Of a DNA stretch of 23,667 nucleotides, positions 7,149 to 15,005 are shown one piece after another; the stretch's first letter is position 1, and each line of letters starts with the position of its first letter. A program made the position numbers and the translations under genes. Location of the stretch: the NCBI GenBank assembly GCA_050692055.1, contig JBOGTC010000111.1, positions 1 to 23,667 on the forward strand, read 5' to 3'. The notes under the pieces were generated by a model. That model did no database searches. It worked only from the letters and a program-made list of their open reading frames with translations, and had not been told where the DNA came from. This DNA comes from JBOGTC01 sp050692055. Its GTDB lineage: Bacteria; Chloroflexota; Limnocylindria; QHBO01.

Positions 7149-7328
7149 ATGACCACGACGCTCACCGATCGAGCGGCCCGCATCGCCTCTGCGAAGGCCG
7201 ATGCCGGGGCCAACCCATGGCTGCTGTGGCGGCCGGATGCGCCCGTCGAGCGCCAGGTGCTCACCGTGGCCGAGCTGGCCGAGTGCCTGTGCCCGGATCT
7301 CTGCGACCGCGACCACGCCAACGAGTAG
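7149..7328 (+). CDS. Small Cys-rich protein upstream of isocitrate lyase, hypothetical
   Basis: The 59-residue product begins MTTTLTDRAARIASAK and ends in ELAECLCPDLCDRDHANE. The tail contains Cys-x-Cys-x3-Cys followed by Asp and His, which could hold a metal ion or take part in redox chemistry. The middle (NPWLLWRPDAPVERQ) is Trp- and Pro-rich. GGTGGAG ends 5 nt before this ATG; ATG codons at 7146 and 7125 are in frame but badly placed for it. Isocitrate lyase starts 15 nt after its stop, so the two are almost certainly co-transcribed. I recognise no family. A role in assembly or regulation of the enzyme is only a guess from position. Confidence 0.6.
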   Translation: MTTTLTDRAARIASAKADAGANPWLLWRPDAPVERQVLTVAELAECLCPDLCDRDHANE

Positions 7329-7343
7329 GGGGCTTCCGGACCG

Positions 7344-8525
7344 ATGACGATGACGAGCGAACGGTCGACGGCGCCCGCCGCGCCTTCGACCGAGGGCCTG
7401 GAGCTGGTGGATTCGCCGCTGCTCCCGCCCGGCTACCAGGTGCCGGCCTCGCGCTGGGAGAACCCATCGACGCGCATGCGCCGCCTGCTGGAGACCGAGC
7501 CGTACCTGTTCGGGCCCGGCGTCTACGACCCGATGGGCGCGCAGCTGGCGATGTACCACGGCTACAGGGCGGTGTACTTCAGCGGCTACTCGTTCGCCAT
7601 CGGTCATCTCGGCACGACCGACATGGATCTCTACTCGGGACCGGAGATCGCCGATGCGGCGCGCCGCACGGTGAGCGCGCTCCGCAAGTTCCAGCTGACG
7701 CAGGCGGTGGGCGATCCCGAGAAGGGCGTCCCACCGCGCCACCTCGAGATCCCGCCGCTGATCGTCGATATGGACGGTGGCTACGGCAACATCTTCAACG
7801 TGCAGCGCACCACCGAGCTGTACGTGAACGCCGGCGTCGCCGCGGCGCACATCGAGGACCAGGTGCTGCCGAAGCGCTGCGGGCATATCGGCGGCAAGGC
7901 GCTCATCCCCGCCTCGGAGATGGTGGGCAAGCTGCGCATGGCGCGCGCCGTGGCCTCGGATCTTGGCAACCAGGACTTCGTCATCATCGCCCGCACCGAT
8001 GGGCTCTCCGCCGTCGACGCCCCGGAGCTGGCGCGTGGCCTGGACCTGTCGGTGGAGCGTGCACTGCGCTACCTCGACACCGGCATCCCCGACCTGGTGT
8101 GGTGTGAGTTCCCGACCTCCGACCGCGAGCCCGTCGAGGAGTTCAGCCGCCGCGTTCGGGATCGGTTCCCCGACGCGCGCTTTGCCTTCAACTGGTCGAG
8201 CTCGTTCAAGTGGTTCAACGATCCGGATCCGATCACGTTTCGGCAGCTGGGCGAGCTGGGCTTCGGCTTCATCTTCATCACGCTCGGGGCGCAGCACGCG
8301 ACCGGGTACGGCCTGAACCAGCTGCTGGGCGACATGCGCGAGGGGCAGCAGGACGGGTACATCGCGCTGCAGCGGCGCGAGTGGGCGCCCGACACCGACG
8401 TTCCCACCCGCTCGCACCACTTCTTCAGCGGCGTGCCCTATCACCACCTCGTGGGCAAGGAATTCGACGCCGCGCGCCTCGGCCACGAGTTCGCGGAGGC
8501 GCTCCCCGACGACCGCGTGGTGTAG
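7344..8525 (+). CDS. aceA: Isocitrate lyase (isocitrate lyase/PEP mutase superfamily)
   Basis: The 393-residue protein carries the isocitrate lyase signature KRCGHIGGK with catalytic Cys179. The Mg2+-binding region VDMDGGYGN (about 141-149) and the AHIEDQ strand-6 motif (about 168-173) are also present. The enzyme cleaves isocitrate to glyoxylate and succinate in the glyoxylate shunt. The catalytic cysteine with its KRCGH context separates it from methylisocitrate lyase and oxaloacetate hydrolases, although a methylisocitrate role is not excluded. It is shorter than E. coli AceA (434 residues). No malate synthase is in the window. The gene is second in an operon with the Cys-rich protein, opposite a LysR regulator. 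A strong hairpin follows 9 nt after the stop. Confidence 0.93.
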   Translation: MTMTSERSTAPAAPSTEGLELVDSPLLPPGYQVPASRWENPSTRMRRLLETEPYLFGPGVYDPMGAQLAMYHGYRAVYFSGYSFAIGHLGTTDMDLYSGPEIADAARRTVSALRKFQLTQAVGDPEKGVPPRHLEIPPLIVDMDGGYGNIFNVQRTTELYVNAGVAAAHIEDQVLPKRCGHIGGKALIPASEMVGKLRMARAVASDLGNQDFVIIARTDGLSAVDAPELARGLDLSVERALRYLDTGIPDLVWCEFPTSDREPVEEFSRRVRDRFPDARFAFNWSSSFKWFNDPDPITFRQLGELGFGFIFITLGAQHATGYGLNQLLGDMREGQQDGYIALQRREWAPDTDVPTRSHHFFSGVPYHHLVGKEFDAARLGHEFAEALPDDRVV

Positions 8526-8533
8526 GTCCGTGG

Positions 8534-8555
8534 GCGGTCCGCGACGGCGGGCCGC
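8534..8555 (+). terminator. Hairpin terminator after isocitrate lyase
   Basis: GCGGTCCGC (8534-8542) pairs over 9 bp, with one G-U pair, with GCGGGCCGC (8547-8555) around a GACG loop. It starts 9 nt after the stop and has no T-run. Confidence 0.5.
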
Positions 8556-8562
8556 GACGCAC

Positions 8563-8692
8563 TTGCACCGGGAGTCGCCAACTGGCGAACTTCGGGCTTC
8601 TGCTTCGTCGTTTCTTGCATCCGCAGTCGCAGAGCCGGGAGGCAGAGCCCGATATCGGTCCCTTCTTCTCCAGTTGCCTACTGCGGCTGCAA
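8563..8692. repeat. Palindromic intergenic element, copy 2
   Basis: This 130-bp element starts with TTGCA and ends with TGCAA. It splits into two units at a third TTGCA (8615). The second unit is a hairpin: TTGCATCCGCAGTCG (8615-8629) is inverted at 8678-8692 with 13 of 15 matches. The first holds a perfect hairpin TCGCCA-AC-TGGCGA (8575-8588). The minus strand of 8584-8618 matches copy 1 (28 of 35). On the minus strand GATATCGGGCTCT matches GATCTCGGGCTCT of copy 3. Confidence 0.65.
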
Positions 8693-8766
8693 ACCCCGCG
8701 GACGGGGCAGCCGAGCGGCGCCGACCGACCATGCGGAAACCACGGCGATGCCAGGTCACGAATCCC

Positions 8767-8772
8767 TACCAT
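8767..8772 (+). promoter_or_regulatory. Possible -10 box (TACCAT) for the small gene at 8781
   Basis: TACCAT is followed by 8 nt and ATG at 8781, the leaderless spacing seen elsewhere. It supports a real start there. Confidence 0.35.
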
Positions 8773-8780
8773 CGTCGGCG

Positions 8781-9106
8781 ATGAGCCGAAGCGCGATGGT
8801 GGCAGCGATCGGAGCCCTGGCGATCGTCACGATGCTGGGCTTGTCGCGAATCATCCAGCGCAGCCGTCGTCGAGGCGCTACCGCAGGGCCGATGACAGGG
8901 CCGAGCATCAGGCCATGCGTCACCTCCTCGCCGCGCTCGCCATCATCCAATCGCAGCCACCCAGCGACCACGTCGTGGATAGCGGGGAGCTGCCACCCCT
9001 GACCAGGCACTGGCCATCGATGCGGCGCGGCGAGGTGACGGATCAGGCGGCAGAGGACCTGGGCCGGTCCCGGATGGCGAGGAGCAGGAGCGCCGCGCCG
9101 ACGTAG
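8781..9106 (+). pseudogene. Possible small membrane-anchored protein, reading frame broken
   Basis: From ATG 8781 the first 30 residues read as a membrane anchor (AMVAAIGALAIVTMLGL) followed by SRIIQRSRRR, with good G/C third positions. Past about 8865 this frame loses coding character. The frame two bases on continues with high third-position GC as RADDRAEHQAMRHLLAALA and then SDHVVDSGELPP, ending at 9106. A single lost base near 8861-8875 would join the two. The last 64 bp overlap the convergent MFS gene, so the true end may be earlier. It could be a pseudogene, a sequencing error or chance. Function unknown. Confidence 0.3.
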
Positions 9107-10266
9107 GACGCGGCCATCACGCCGAAGGCGACCGGATAGCCGAAGGCCTCCACCACCGAGCCGATGATGAACGCCCAGAAGGCGCCGATGCCAAAGGCCA
9201 GCGTGAAGTACACGGCGAAGGCGACGTCGCGCATCGGTCCCTCCGATCGGTCGGCCAGGTATGCCTGGAGCACGGGAGACTCGCTGAAGACCGCGGTGCC
9301 GAACGGCAGCAGCAGTGGCACCAGGAAGAGCAGGTTGGCGCCCGCCGCCAGAAAGGCGAGGATGCCGACCGCCGAGGCCAGGTAGTAGACGACCAACGTC
9401 GGGCGGCGGCCGAATCGGTCCGAGAGCCAGCCGGCCAGGATCGGCCCGACCACCGCGCCGACCAGGAGCAGGGCGTAGAGGATGGCGACCGTGTCGGGCT
9501 CGAGGCCGAGCGGGCCGGAGAGGTAGAGCAGCATGAACGGCGCCACGATGTCCAGGCCGCGCCCGCCGGCGGCGATGAGCGACGCGCCCAGGATCAGCCG
9601 CAGGTCACGACGGCCGAGCACCTCGCGCAGCTGCGCGCCGACGGAGCCGGAGGCGCGAGCCGCGGCTCGGTAGTCCGCGTGGTCCTCGCGCACGAAGAGC
9701 GCGACGAGGACGCCGATGACCAGCGCCGGGATGCCGAACAGCGCCAGCGTGGCCTGCCAGCCGATCGCGTACAGCAGCGCGCCGCCGACGAACGGCACGA
9801 CGATGGTTCCGAGGTTGCCGCCCGAGATGTGCGCACTGATCGCGAAGCCGCGACGCTCGGGCGGAAACGCATCCGACAGCAGCGCGTTGCCGACCGGGTG
9901 CTGCGGGCTGGCGCCGATGCGCGCGGCGCTGATCGAGGCCAGCAGCTGCGCGACCGACTGCGACAGACCGCCTGCGAGCAGGCTGGCGCCGAACAGGATC
10001 TGCCCGCCGGCGATCAGGGCCGGTCGCGCCACGTAGCGCGTCAGAAACCCATAGGCGAGCTGCATCGAGCCGCCGACGAGCGTGGTGATGGCGATGAAGG
10101 TGCCGATGTCGGCCGCGTTCAGCCCGAAATCGTCGATGACGACCACGTACACCAGCGGCATGAGCGCCGACTGGGCGTGGATGGCGGCATGGGCCAGCGA
10201 CAGCAGCGCCAGCGTCAGGCCCGGCCGCGTGCCTCGACTGCTACGATCAGCCGAGATGTCGGCCAC
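9043..10266 (-). CDS. Major facilitator superfamily transporter
   Basis: The 407-residue form starting at GTG 10266 has 12 predicted membrane segments. It has the MFS motif-A-like loop GWLSDRFGRRPTL in the second half and a related segment after helix 4 in the first (SAARIGASPQHPVGNALLSDAFPPERRG). The PQHPVGNALL stretch resembles fosmidomycin-resistance-type MFS exporters (Fsr-like), but this is only a resemblance. The substrate is unknown. The frame stays open upstream to 10443, but that extension lies over the divergent MarR gene and looks non-coding. With GTG 10266 the two divergent genes overlap by 11 nt at their starts, so MarR may control both. Confidence 0.88.
   Translation of the reverse strand: MADISADRSSRGTRPGLTLALLSLAHAAIHAQSALMPLVYVVVIDDFGLNAADIGTFIAITTLVGGSMQLAYGFLTRYVARPALIAGGQILFGASLLAGGLSQSVAQLLASISAARIGASPQHPVGNALLSDAFPPERRGFAISAHISGGNLGTIVVPFVGGALLYAIGWQATLALFGIPALVIGVLVALFVREDHADYRAAARASGSVGAQLREVLGRRDLRLILGASLIAAGGRGLDIVAPFMLLYLSGPLGLEPDTVAILYALLLVGAVVGPILAGWLSDRFGRRPTLVVYYLASAVGILAFLAAGANLLFLVPLLLPFGTAVFSESPVLQAYLADRSEGPMRDVAFAVYFTLAFGIGAFWAFIIGSVVEAFGYPVAFGVMAASYVGAALLLLAIRDRPRSSAA
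10242..10247 (+). promoter_or_regulatory. -10 box (TACGAT) of the MarR gene
   Basis: TACGAT is followed by 8 nt and ATG 10256. It lies within the first codons of the divergent MFS gene. Confidence 0.4.
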
Positions 10267-10789
10267 GATCCGAGCACGCGCAAGCGCCGGCGGTGAGGCG
10301 CGCCGCACCAGCGGCAAGAAGGCCGGCGCGCCGCTGGCCGGCCCGGACGACGGTCTCGAGGCCAGCCTCATTGCCACAGTCGCGCCGGTGATGCGCCATC
10401 TGGTCGCCCACGCGCGGCGGCGGCGAACCTGGAGCGCGCTCACGTATCAGCAGTACAACGTGCTGCGCATGATCGACGTGGAAGGACCGAGCCCCCAGGC
10501 CGAGGTCGCGCGCCGGCTGCTGGTGACCGCGCCCGTGGTCACCAGGCTGGCGACAACGCTGGCGGAGGCGGGGCTCGTCGAGCGCATGGCGGATCCGAAG
10601 GACAAGCGCACGGTCCGCCTCGCGCTCACGCCATCGGGCCGAAAACGCGCGCGCGCGATGCGTCGCGACCTGCTGGCCGCGGCCAGCGAGCTGCTCGAAC
10701 CGCTGCCCCAGGAGCGACGCGCGGCCGTGGCGGCCGCGCTCGAGGAGCTGCAGGTGCTGCTGCCCCAACGCTCAGTCCCGCGACGCTGA
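10256..10789 (+). CDS. MarR-family transcriptional regulator
   Basis: The 177-residue protein has a basic N-terminal extension (about 1-30) and then a MarR winged helix. LTYQQYNVLRMIDVEGPSPQ leads into the recognition helix region EVARRLLVTAPVVTRLATTL. The wing has the family hallmark ERMADPKDKRTVRLALTPSG. MarR proteins repress efflux genes and release DNA on ligand binding. It sits between three MFS transporters: divergent from one, and convergent with the tandem pair, overlapping the last by 18 nt. A palindrome at the promoter of the upstream tandem MFS gene is a possible target. The start at 10256 is chosen because of the TACGAT box; in-frame ATGs upstream lie inside the MFS gene. Confidence 0.92.
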   Translation: MSATIRARASAGGEARRTSGKKAGAPLAGPDDGLEASLIATVAPVMRHLVAHARRRRTWSALTYQQYNVLRMIDVEGPSPQAEVARRLLVTAPVVTRLATTLAEAGLVERMADPKDKRTVRLALTPSGRKRARAMRRDLLAAASELLEPLPQERRAAVAAALEELQVLLPQRSVPRR

Positions 10790-12181
10790 GGCGGGCACCG
10801 GGCGGGCGCCCGCAGACGAGGAAGGCGGCTGCTCTCCGCTGCTGTCGATGCGCGTGACGCCGAGCTTGCCTCGTACGGCGGCCGAGCGCAGCCCCCAGGC
10901 CACGATGCCCACGGTGAGGAGCGACAGGCCGGCCCCGATCACGAACGCCAGCGGGACTCCCCACGCCTCGGCGACCGCGCCGGCGAACAGGCCCCCGAGC
11001 GGGGCGGTGCCGGCGAAGACGGTGACGTAGAGCGACATCACGCGGCCGCGCAGCGCATCGGTGACGTTGGCCTGCACGGTGGCGTTGATGGTGTTGATCA
11101 TCAGCATGCTGAAGAAGCCGACGCCCAGGATGAGCGGCGCCGCCAGCCACACGCTGCGCGTCAGTCCCAGGCCGATCTCGAGCACCCCGAAGACCACTCC
11201 GCCGCCGAGCATCAGCGGCAACGCGCGACGCTCTCGCATGAAGGCCAGCGTCAGCGATCCGCTCAGCGAGCCGATTCCCATTGCGGCGTACAGGGCGCCG
11301 TACCCGTCCGCGTTGAGCGCGAGCACCTCCGTGGCGAAGAGCGGCAGCAGGATCTGGAAGTTGAAGCCGAAGGCGGCAACGCCACCGAGCAGCACCAGAC
11401 TCCACAGCACGAGCGGCGTGCGCGCCGCATAGCCCACGCCCTCGCGCAGGCTGGAGAGCACTGGCGGATGGCGCTCCGGGCGCTCGTGGCGCCGGATCCG
11501 CGCGGGGTCCATGCGCAGCAGGCTGATCATCACGGCCGAGTAGGTGAAGGTGTTGATGGCCAGGTTGATCGCCACGCCAGCCGTGTCGGAGCCCAGCAGC
11601 GTCGCGCCCAGCGCGATGATCACGCCCGCGACGGCGGGACCCGCCACGCGCGCGGAGTTGAAGGCCATCGAGTTGAGCGCGATCGCGTTCGGCAGCGTCT
11701 CCCGCGGCACGAGGTCCGCCGCCATCGACTGGCGCACCGGCATGTCGACCGCGTTGACGAGACCCAGCCAGAAGGCGGCCGCCATGACCATCGGGATCTC
11801 GATGACGCCGGACGCAGTCAGGGTAAAGAGCGTCGCCGCCTGCGCCATGGCGGCCAGGTGGGTGCCCAGGAGGGCGCGGCGCTTGTCGATCCGGTCGGCG
11901 AAGACGCCGCCGAAGGGCGCCAGCAGGCCGGCTGGCAGGAACTGGAGCGCCGCCACCAGGCCGAGCTCCAGCGGCGAGCCGCCGAGCACCAGGACCAGCC
12001 ACGGCAGCGAGACCTGCTGCATCCAGGTGCCGGTGAGGCTGACGACCTGGCCGGACCAGTAGAGGCGGTAGTTCCGGATGTGCAGGCTGGCAAAGCCTCG
12101 CTTCAGGCCGGCACGCGCGCCGGCGCCGAGAGGCAGGCTGCGAGGCTGATCAGGGCGCCCGACGGGCGGGGGGTTGGCCAC
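10772..12181 (-). CDS. MFS exporter of the EntS-like (MFS_3/TMS) type
   Basis: The protein has about 469 residues and 12 membrane segments. The first half contains HIRNYRLYWSGQVVSLTGTW and GGVFADRIDKRRALL, both typical of the MFS_3 (EntS-like) group of siderophore and drug exporters. The second half has LRGRVMSLYVTVFAGTAPLG, also characteristic. It is a close paralog of the frameshifted gene just upstream; the two share extended identity through NAIALNS, GYAARTP/RYAARTP and RGRVMSLYVTVFAGTAPLG. The start is uncertain. A TTG at 12229 is open but overlaps a TAGCAT promoter-like box, so GTG 12181 is preferred. The extreme C-terminus is Ser/Pro-rich. Substrate unknown. Confidence 0.88.
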   Translation of the reverse strand: MANPPPVGRPDQPRSLPLGAGARAGLKRGFASLHIRNYRLYWSGQVVSLTGTWMQQVSLPWLVLVLGGSPLELGLVAALQFLPAGLLAPFGGVFADRIDKRRALLGTHLAAMAQAATLFTLTASGVIEIPMVMAAAFWLGLVNAVDMPVRQSMAADLVPRETLPNAIALNSMAFNSARVAGPAVAGVIIALGATLLGSDTAGVAINLAINTFTYSAVMISLLRMDPARIRRHERPERHPPVLSSLREGVGYAARTPLVLWSLVLLGGVAAFGFNFQILLPLFATEVLALNADGYGALYAAMGIGSLSGSLTLAFMRERRALPLMLGGGVVFGVLEIGLGLTRSVWLAAPLILGVGFFSMLMINTINATVQANVTDALRGRVMSLYVTVFAGTAPLGGLFAGAVAEAWGVPLAFVIGAGLSLLTVGIVAWGLRSAAVRGKLGVTRIDSSGEQPPSSSAGARPVPASASRD

Positions 12182-12219
12182 GAACCTACTCAGATGCTCA
12201 ACGCGGAGGGTGATTGACC

Positions 12220-12225
12220 ATGCTA
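12220..12225 (-). promoter_or_regulatory. -10-like box (TAGCAT) upstream of the downstream MFS exporter
   Basis: On the minus strand GTTAGCAT is the same half-site found in the palindrome before the paralogous upstream gene. Here the second half is not conserved. No standard start codon lies 6-8 nt downstream, so this transcript may have a short leader. Confidence 0.35.
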
Positions 12226-12244
12226 ACAACCGGGCCGGCGGCCG

Positions 12245-13638
12245 TCACGCGGCCACCTCCGCCTCCACGCGTTCGCGCGAGGGAACCAGCTCGGGGGCCG
12301 ACCCTGCGCTGGGCAGTGAGACGCTCCTGCGCAGCAGGCGCCAGGCCACGAGCACCAGGAACGCTGAGGCAGCGATGGCGCCCACGATGAACGCCGCCTG
12401 CGACCCCCATGCCTCGGCGACGGCTCCCGCGAAGACGCCGCCCAGCGGCGCGGTGCCCGCGAAGACGGTGACGTACAGCGACATGACGCGACCGCGCAGC
12501 TCGTGTGGCACGCCATTCTGCACGGTGACGTTGATGGTGTTCACCATGAGCATCGAGGCAAGACCGATGCCGATGATCAGCGGAAACGCGAAGCCCGGCG
12601 AGCCCGTGAGGCCGAGCGCCAGCTCCAGCGCCAGGAAGGCGGCCGCGCCACCCAGGATCAGGCGCAGCATCGGCCGTTGGCTGGTGGCGAAGGCCAGGCC
12701 CAGCGAGCCGACCAGCGAGCCCGCTCCCATGGCGGCGAACAGCGCGCCATACCCACCGGAGTCCAGGCCGAGCACGTCGCGCGCGTAGAGCGGCATGAGC
12801 GTCTGGAAGTTCATGCCGAACGTGGCGAGGCCGCCCAGCAGGATCAGCGGCCAGAGCACGGTGGGCGTGCGCGCGGCGTAGCGAACGCCCTCCGCCAGGC
12901 TGGAGAGGACCGAGGGGAAGCGTTCCGGTCGCGCGACCCGATGCAGCTGCGTCGGATCCATGACTGCCAGGCCGATGAGCACGGCCAGGTAGCTGACCGC
13001 GTTGATGCCGAAGTTCACGGCCACGCCGAAGACGGCGATCGTCACGCCGGCCAATGCCGGCCGACGACGCGCGACAGGTTGAACGAGGTGGAGTTCAGCG
13101 CGATCGCGTTCACCAGGTCCTCCTTCGGCACGAGCTCGGCGGCGAAGGCCTGGCGCACCGGCATCTCGATGGCGCTCGCCATGCCGAGAACCACGGCGAG
13201 GATATAGATGTGCCAGATCTCGGCCACGCCGGCGAGCGCCAGCCCGAACAGCACCGCGGCCTGCGCCATGGCCACGACCTGCGCCGTCATCAGCGTCCGC
13301 CGCTTGTCGAGCCGGTCGGCGAGCACGCCGCCGATGGGCGCCAGGAGCATGGAGGGGGCGAACTGCAGCGCCAGCACCGTCCCGAGCTGCAGCGGCGAGC
13401 CGCCGAGCTCGAGGACGAGCCATGGCTGGCTCACGGACTGCATCCAGGTTCCCACCAGGCTGGCGATCTGGCCGAACCAGAAGAGCCGGTAGTTCCGATG
13501 CCGCATCGCCACGAATCCGCGCCGGAAGCCGCCGCCGCGGGCGGGCGGCAATGGCGCCGGCCCGTCGGGCCGGCGCACGGAGCGCGTCAGGAAGGGAACC
13601 GCGCTCGCCAGGCGGCGCGGAATCCCGGGGGTCATCAT
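12245..13638 (-). pseudogene. MFS exporter (EntS-like), interrupted by a frameshift
   Basis: The N-terminal part (from MMTPGIPRRL) reads through HRNYRLFWFGQIASLVGTW and NAIALNSTSFNLSRVVGR, then stops at 13042 after an aberrant HWPA. The C-terminal part continues in another frame from LAGVTIAVFGVAVNFGINAV to the stop at 12245. The paralog reads RVAGPAVAGVIIA at this point. Adding one C within GGCCGG at 13057-13062 would restore RVVGPALAGVTIA and a protein of about 464 residues. The rest is intact and well conserved, so a sequencing error or a very recent mutation is likely. A leaderless TAGCAT box and a perfect palindrome sit at the start. The second ATG (13635) is an alternative start. Confidence 0.85.
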
Positions 13639-13639
13639 C

Positions 13640-13654
13640 GTTAGCAATGCTAAC
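13640..13654. promoter_or_regulatory. Perfect palindrome overlapping an MFS promoter, probable operator
   Basis: GTTAGCAATGCTAAC is a 7+1+7 perfect palindrome. On the minus strand it contains the -10 box TAGCAT (13647-13652), 8 nt before the ATG at 13638, so a bound protein would cover the -10 box and the transcription start. Size and symmetry suit a MarR-type repressor, and a MarR gene lies in the same cluster. Confidence 0.6.
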
Positions 13655-13723
13655 ATTCTTCGGCTTTCCGCGCAAGCCGGGTAGGGGTACGAAAGCGGGT
13701 TGAGCCGACCCCGGCAATCACCG

Positions 13724-14983
13724 ATGATGTCGCGAACGCACATGCCCGAGCTTCAATTCCTGACCCAGCGCGACCGCCGACGGCGGCGCAGCCCTCGAGC
13801 GTCGTGGCTTGCGCTGCCGCTCACGCTGCTGACGCTGCTGGCCCCCGAGGCCCTGCTCGCGCCGGCCGCGGCGAGCGAGCCAGCCATCAGCGATACGGCG
13901 CGGCTCGGCCCGGCGCTGCGATATGCCGGCCCTCGTCCGCTCGATGGCGAGGCCGTCCCAGACATGATCCGCTCGCTGGCGCGGCCATCCCAAGCGCCGG
14001 ATACGGGACGCGGCCCGTCTCTGGATGCTCGGTACGAGGCCGCGCTGGACGCCGCCCTGGCGTCCGCGGATGCCTACGGGGCCACGTTCGCCACCGTACG
14101 CGATGGCGAAGTGGTCTGGTCGGGCGCCAGCGGCACAGCCCCTGACGGCCGGACCCAGCTCGAGGCCTCGACCTCGCTCGTCATCGGCAGCGTGACGAAG
14201 ACGTTCGTCGCGGCGGCCGTCCTGCAGCTGGTCGAGGAAGAGAGGCTGTCACTCGACGACTCCGTGCGCACCCATCTGCCGGAGCTGCCCATCTCCCAGG
14301 GCATCACCGTGCGCCAGCTCCTGGATCACACCAGCGGGCTGGCCGACCTGTTCAACGACACGACCCGACGCGGCATCGAGGAGGACCCCGAGCGAGGGTG
14401 GAGCACGGCGCAGATCCTCGGCTCCCTGCACGAGCCGTGGTACGAGCCGGGCGACGGCTGGGCCTATGCCAACACGAACTATCTGCTGCTCAGCCTCCTC
14501 GTCGAGCGCCTCTGCGACCGAGCGCTGCAGGATGAGCTCGGGCAGCGATTCCTCGAGCCGCTGGACCTCGACGGCACCCGGCTGCTCATCCCGCTCGACG
14601 AGATCGACGACCCGCTGGAGCCGGCCTGGACCACGATCTTCTGGGGATCAGGCGCCATGGTCTCGAGCGCCACCGATCTCGCGCGCTGGGGCGACGCCCT
14701 GTACGACGACGACGACCTGCTCGGAGACGACGCGCGCGCCGAGATGCTGGCCGTCAACCACGAGGACTACGGCCTGGGCGTGCAGCGCATCGAGGTGTCG
14801 GAGGAGAAGGGCTATGGGCACTCGGGCCTGCTTCAGACCTACACCACGCTGCTGCTCCACCTTCCCGAGGACCACGTGACGCTGGCGCTGCTTGTCAATC
14901 GCAGCCGCGCCGACCTCGGCGCGATGCTCACCGCGCGACCCGACGACGGCCCGTCGCTGCTCGACCTGGTCCTCGGCGAGTAA
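13724..14983 (+). CDS. Secreted serine hydrolase, beta-lactamase/penicillin-binding fold
   Basis: The 419-residue protein has a basic n-region (RDRRRRRSPR) and a hydrophobic stretch WLALPLTLLTLLAPEALL with an AAAS cleavage-like end near residue 51, so it is probably exported. The class C beta-lactamase/DD-peptidase fold follows: SVTK (156-159) with nucleophile Ser156, YAN (248-250), and GHSG near residue 377 in place of the KTG box. DHTSGL and the GAMVSSATDLARW segment are typical of the Pfam beta-lactamase family of esterases and peptidases. The substrate may be a D-amino peptide, ester or amide; true beta-lactam hydrolysis is not implied. The start is uncertain: TTG 13700 and ATGs at 13724, 13727 and 13742 are all in frame. 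Convergent with the DUF885 gene, 22 nt apart. Confidence 0.9.
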   Translation: MMSRTHMPELQFLTQRDRRRRRSPRASWLALPLTLLTLLAPEALLAPAAASEPAISDTARLGPALRYAGPRPLDGEAVPDMIRSLARPSQAPDTGRGPSLDARYEAALDAALASADAYGATFATVRDGEVVWSGASGTAPDGRTQLEASTSLVIGSVTKTFVAAAVLQLVEEERLSLDDSVRTHLPELPISQGITVRQLLDHTSGLADLFNDTTRRGIEEDPERGWSTAQILGSLHEPWYEPGDGWAYANTNYLLLSLLVERLCDRALQDELGQRFLEPLDLDGTRLLIPLDEIDDPLEPAWTTIFWGSGAMVSSATDLARWGDALYDDDDLLGDDARAEMLAVNHEDYGLGVQRIEVSEEKGYGHSGLLQTYTTLLLHLPEDHVTLALLVNRSRADLGAMLTARPDDGPSLLDLVLGE

Positions 14984-15001
14984 GCGGCGCGCGCGGGCCG
15001 C
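14984..15001. terminator. Possible shared hairpin between convergent genes
   Basis: GCGGC (14984-14988) and GCCGC (14997-15001) form a short GC-rich stem in the 22-nt gap between two convergent stops. The symmetry could serve both directions. Confidence 0.25.
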
Positions 15002-15005
15002 CTGC

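Larger units (their letters stand above)
8526..8780. other. Gene-free region holding a terminator and repeat copy 2
   Basis: No coding frame is supported. The stretch contains the terminator hairpin after isocitrate lyase, the palindromic element at 8563-8692 and the possible promoter box at 8767-8772. Confidence 0.5.

Noticed and set aside
6240..8759. 839-codon minus-strand frame
   Set aside because: It crosses the LysR gene out of frame and is antisense to isocitrate lyase; the composition is that of a shadow frame.
12182..12229. TTG 12229 as start of the MFS exporter
   Set aside because: It lies upstream of, and partly within, a TAGCAT promoter-like box, and the added residues show no similarity to the paralog.
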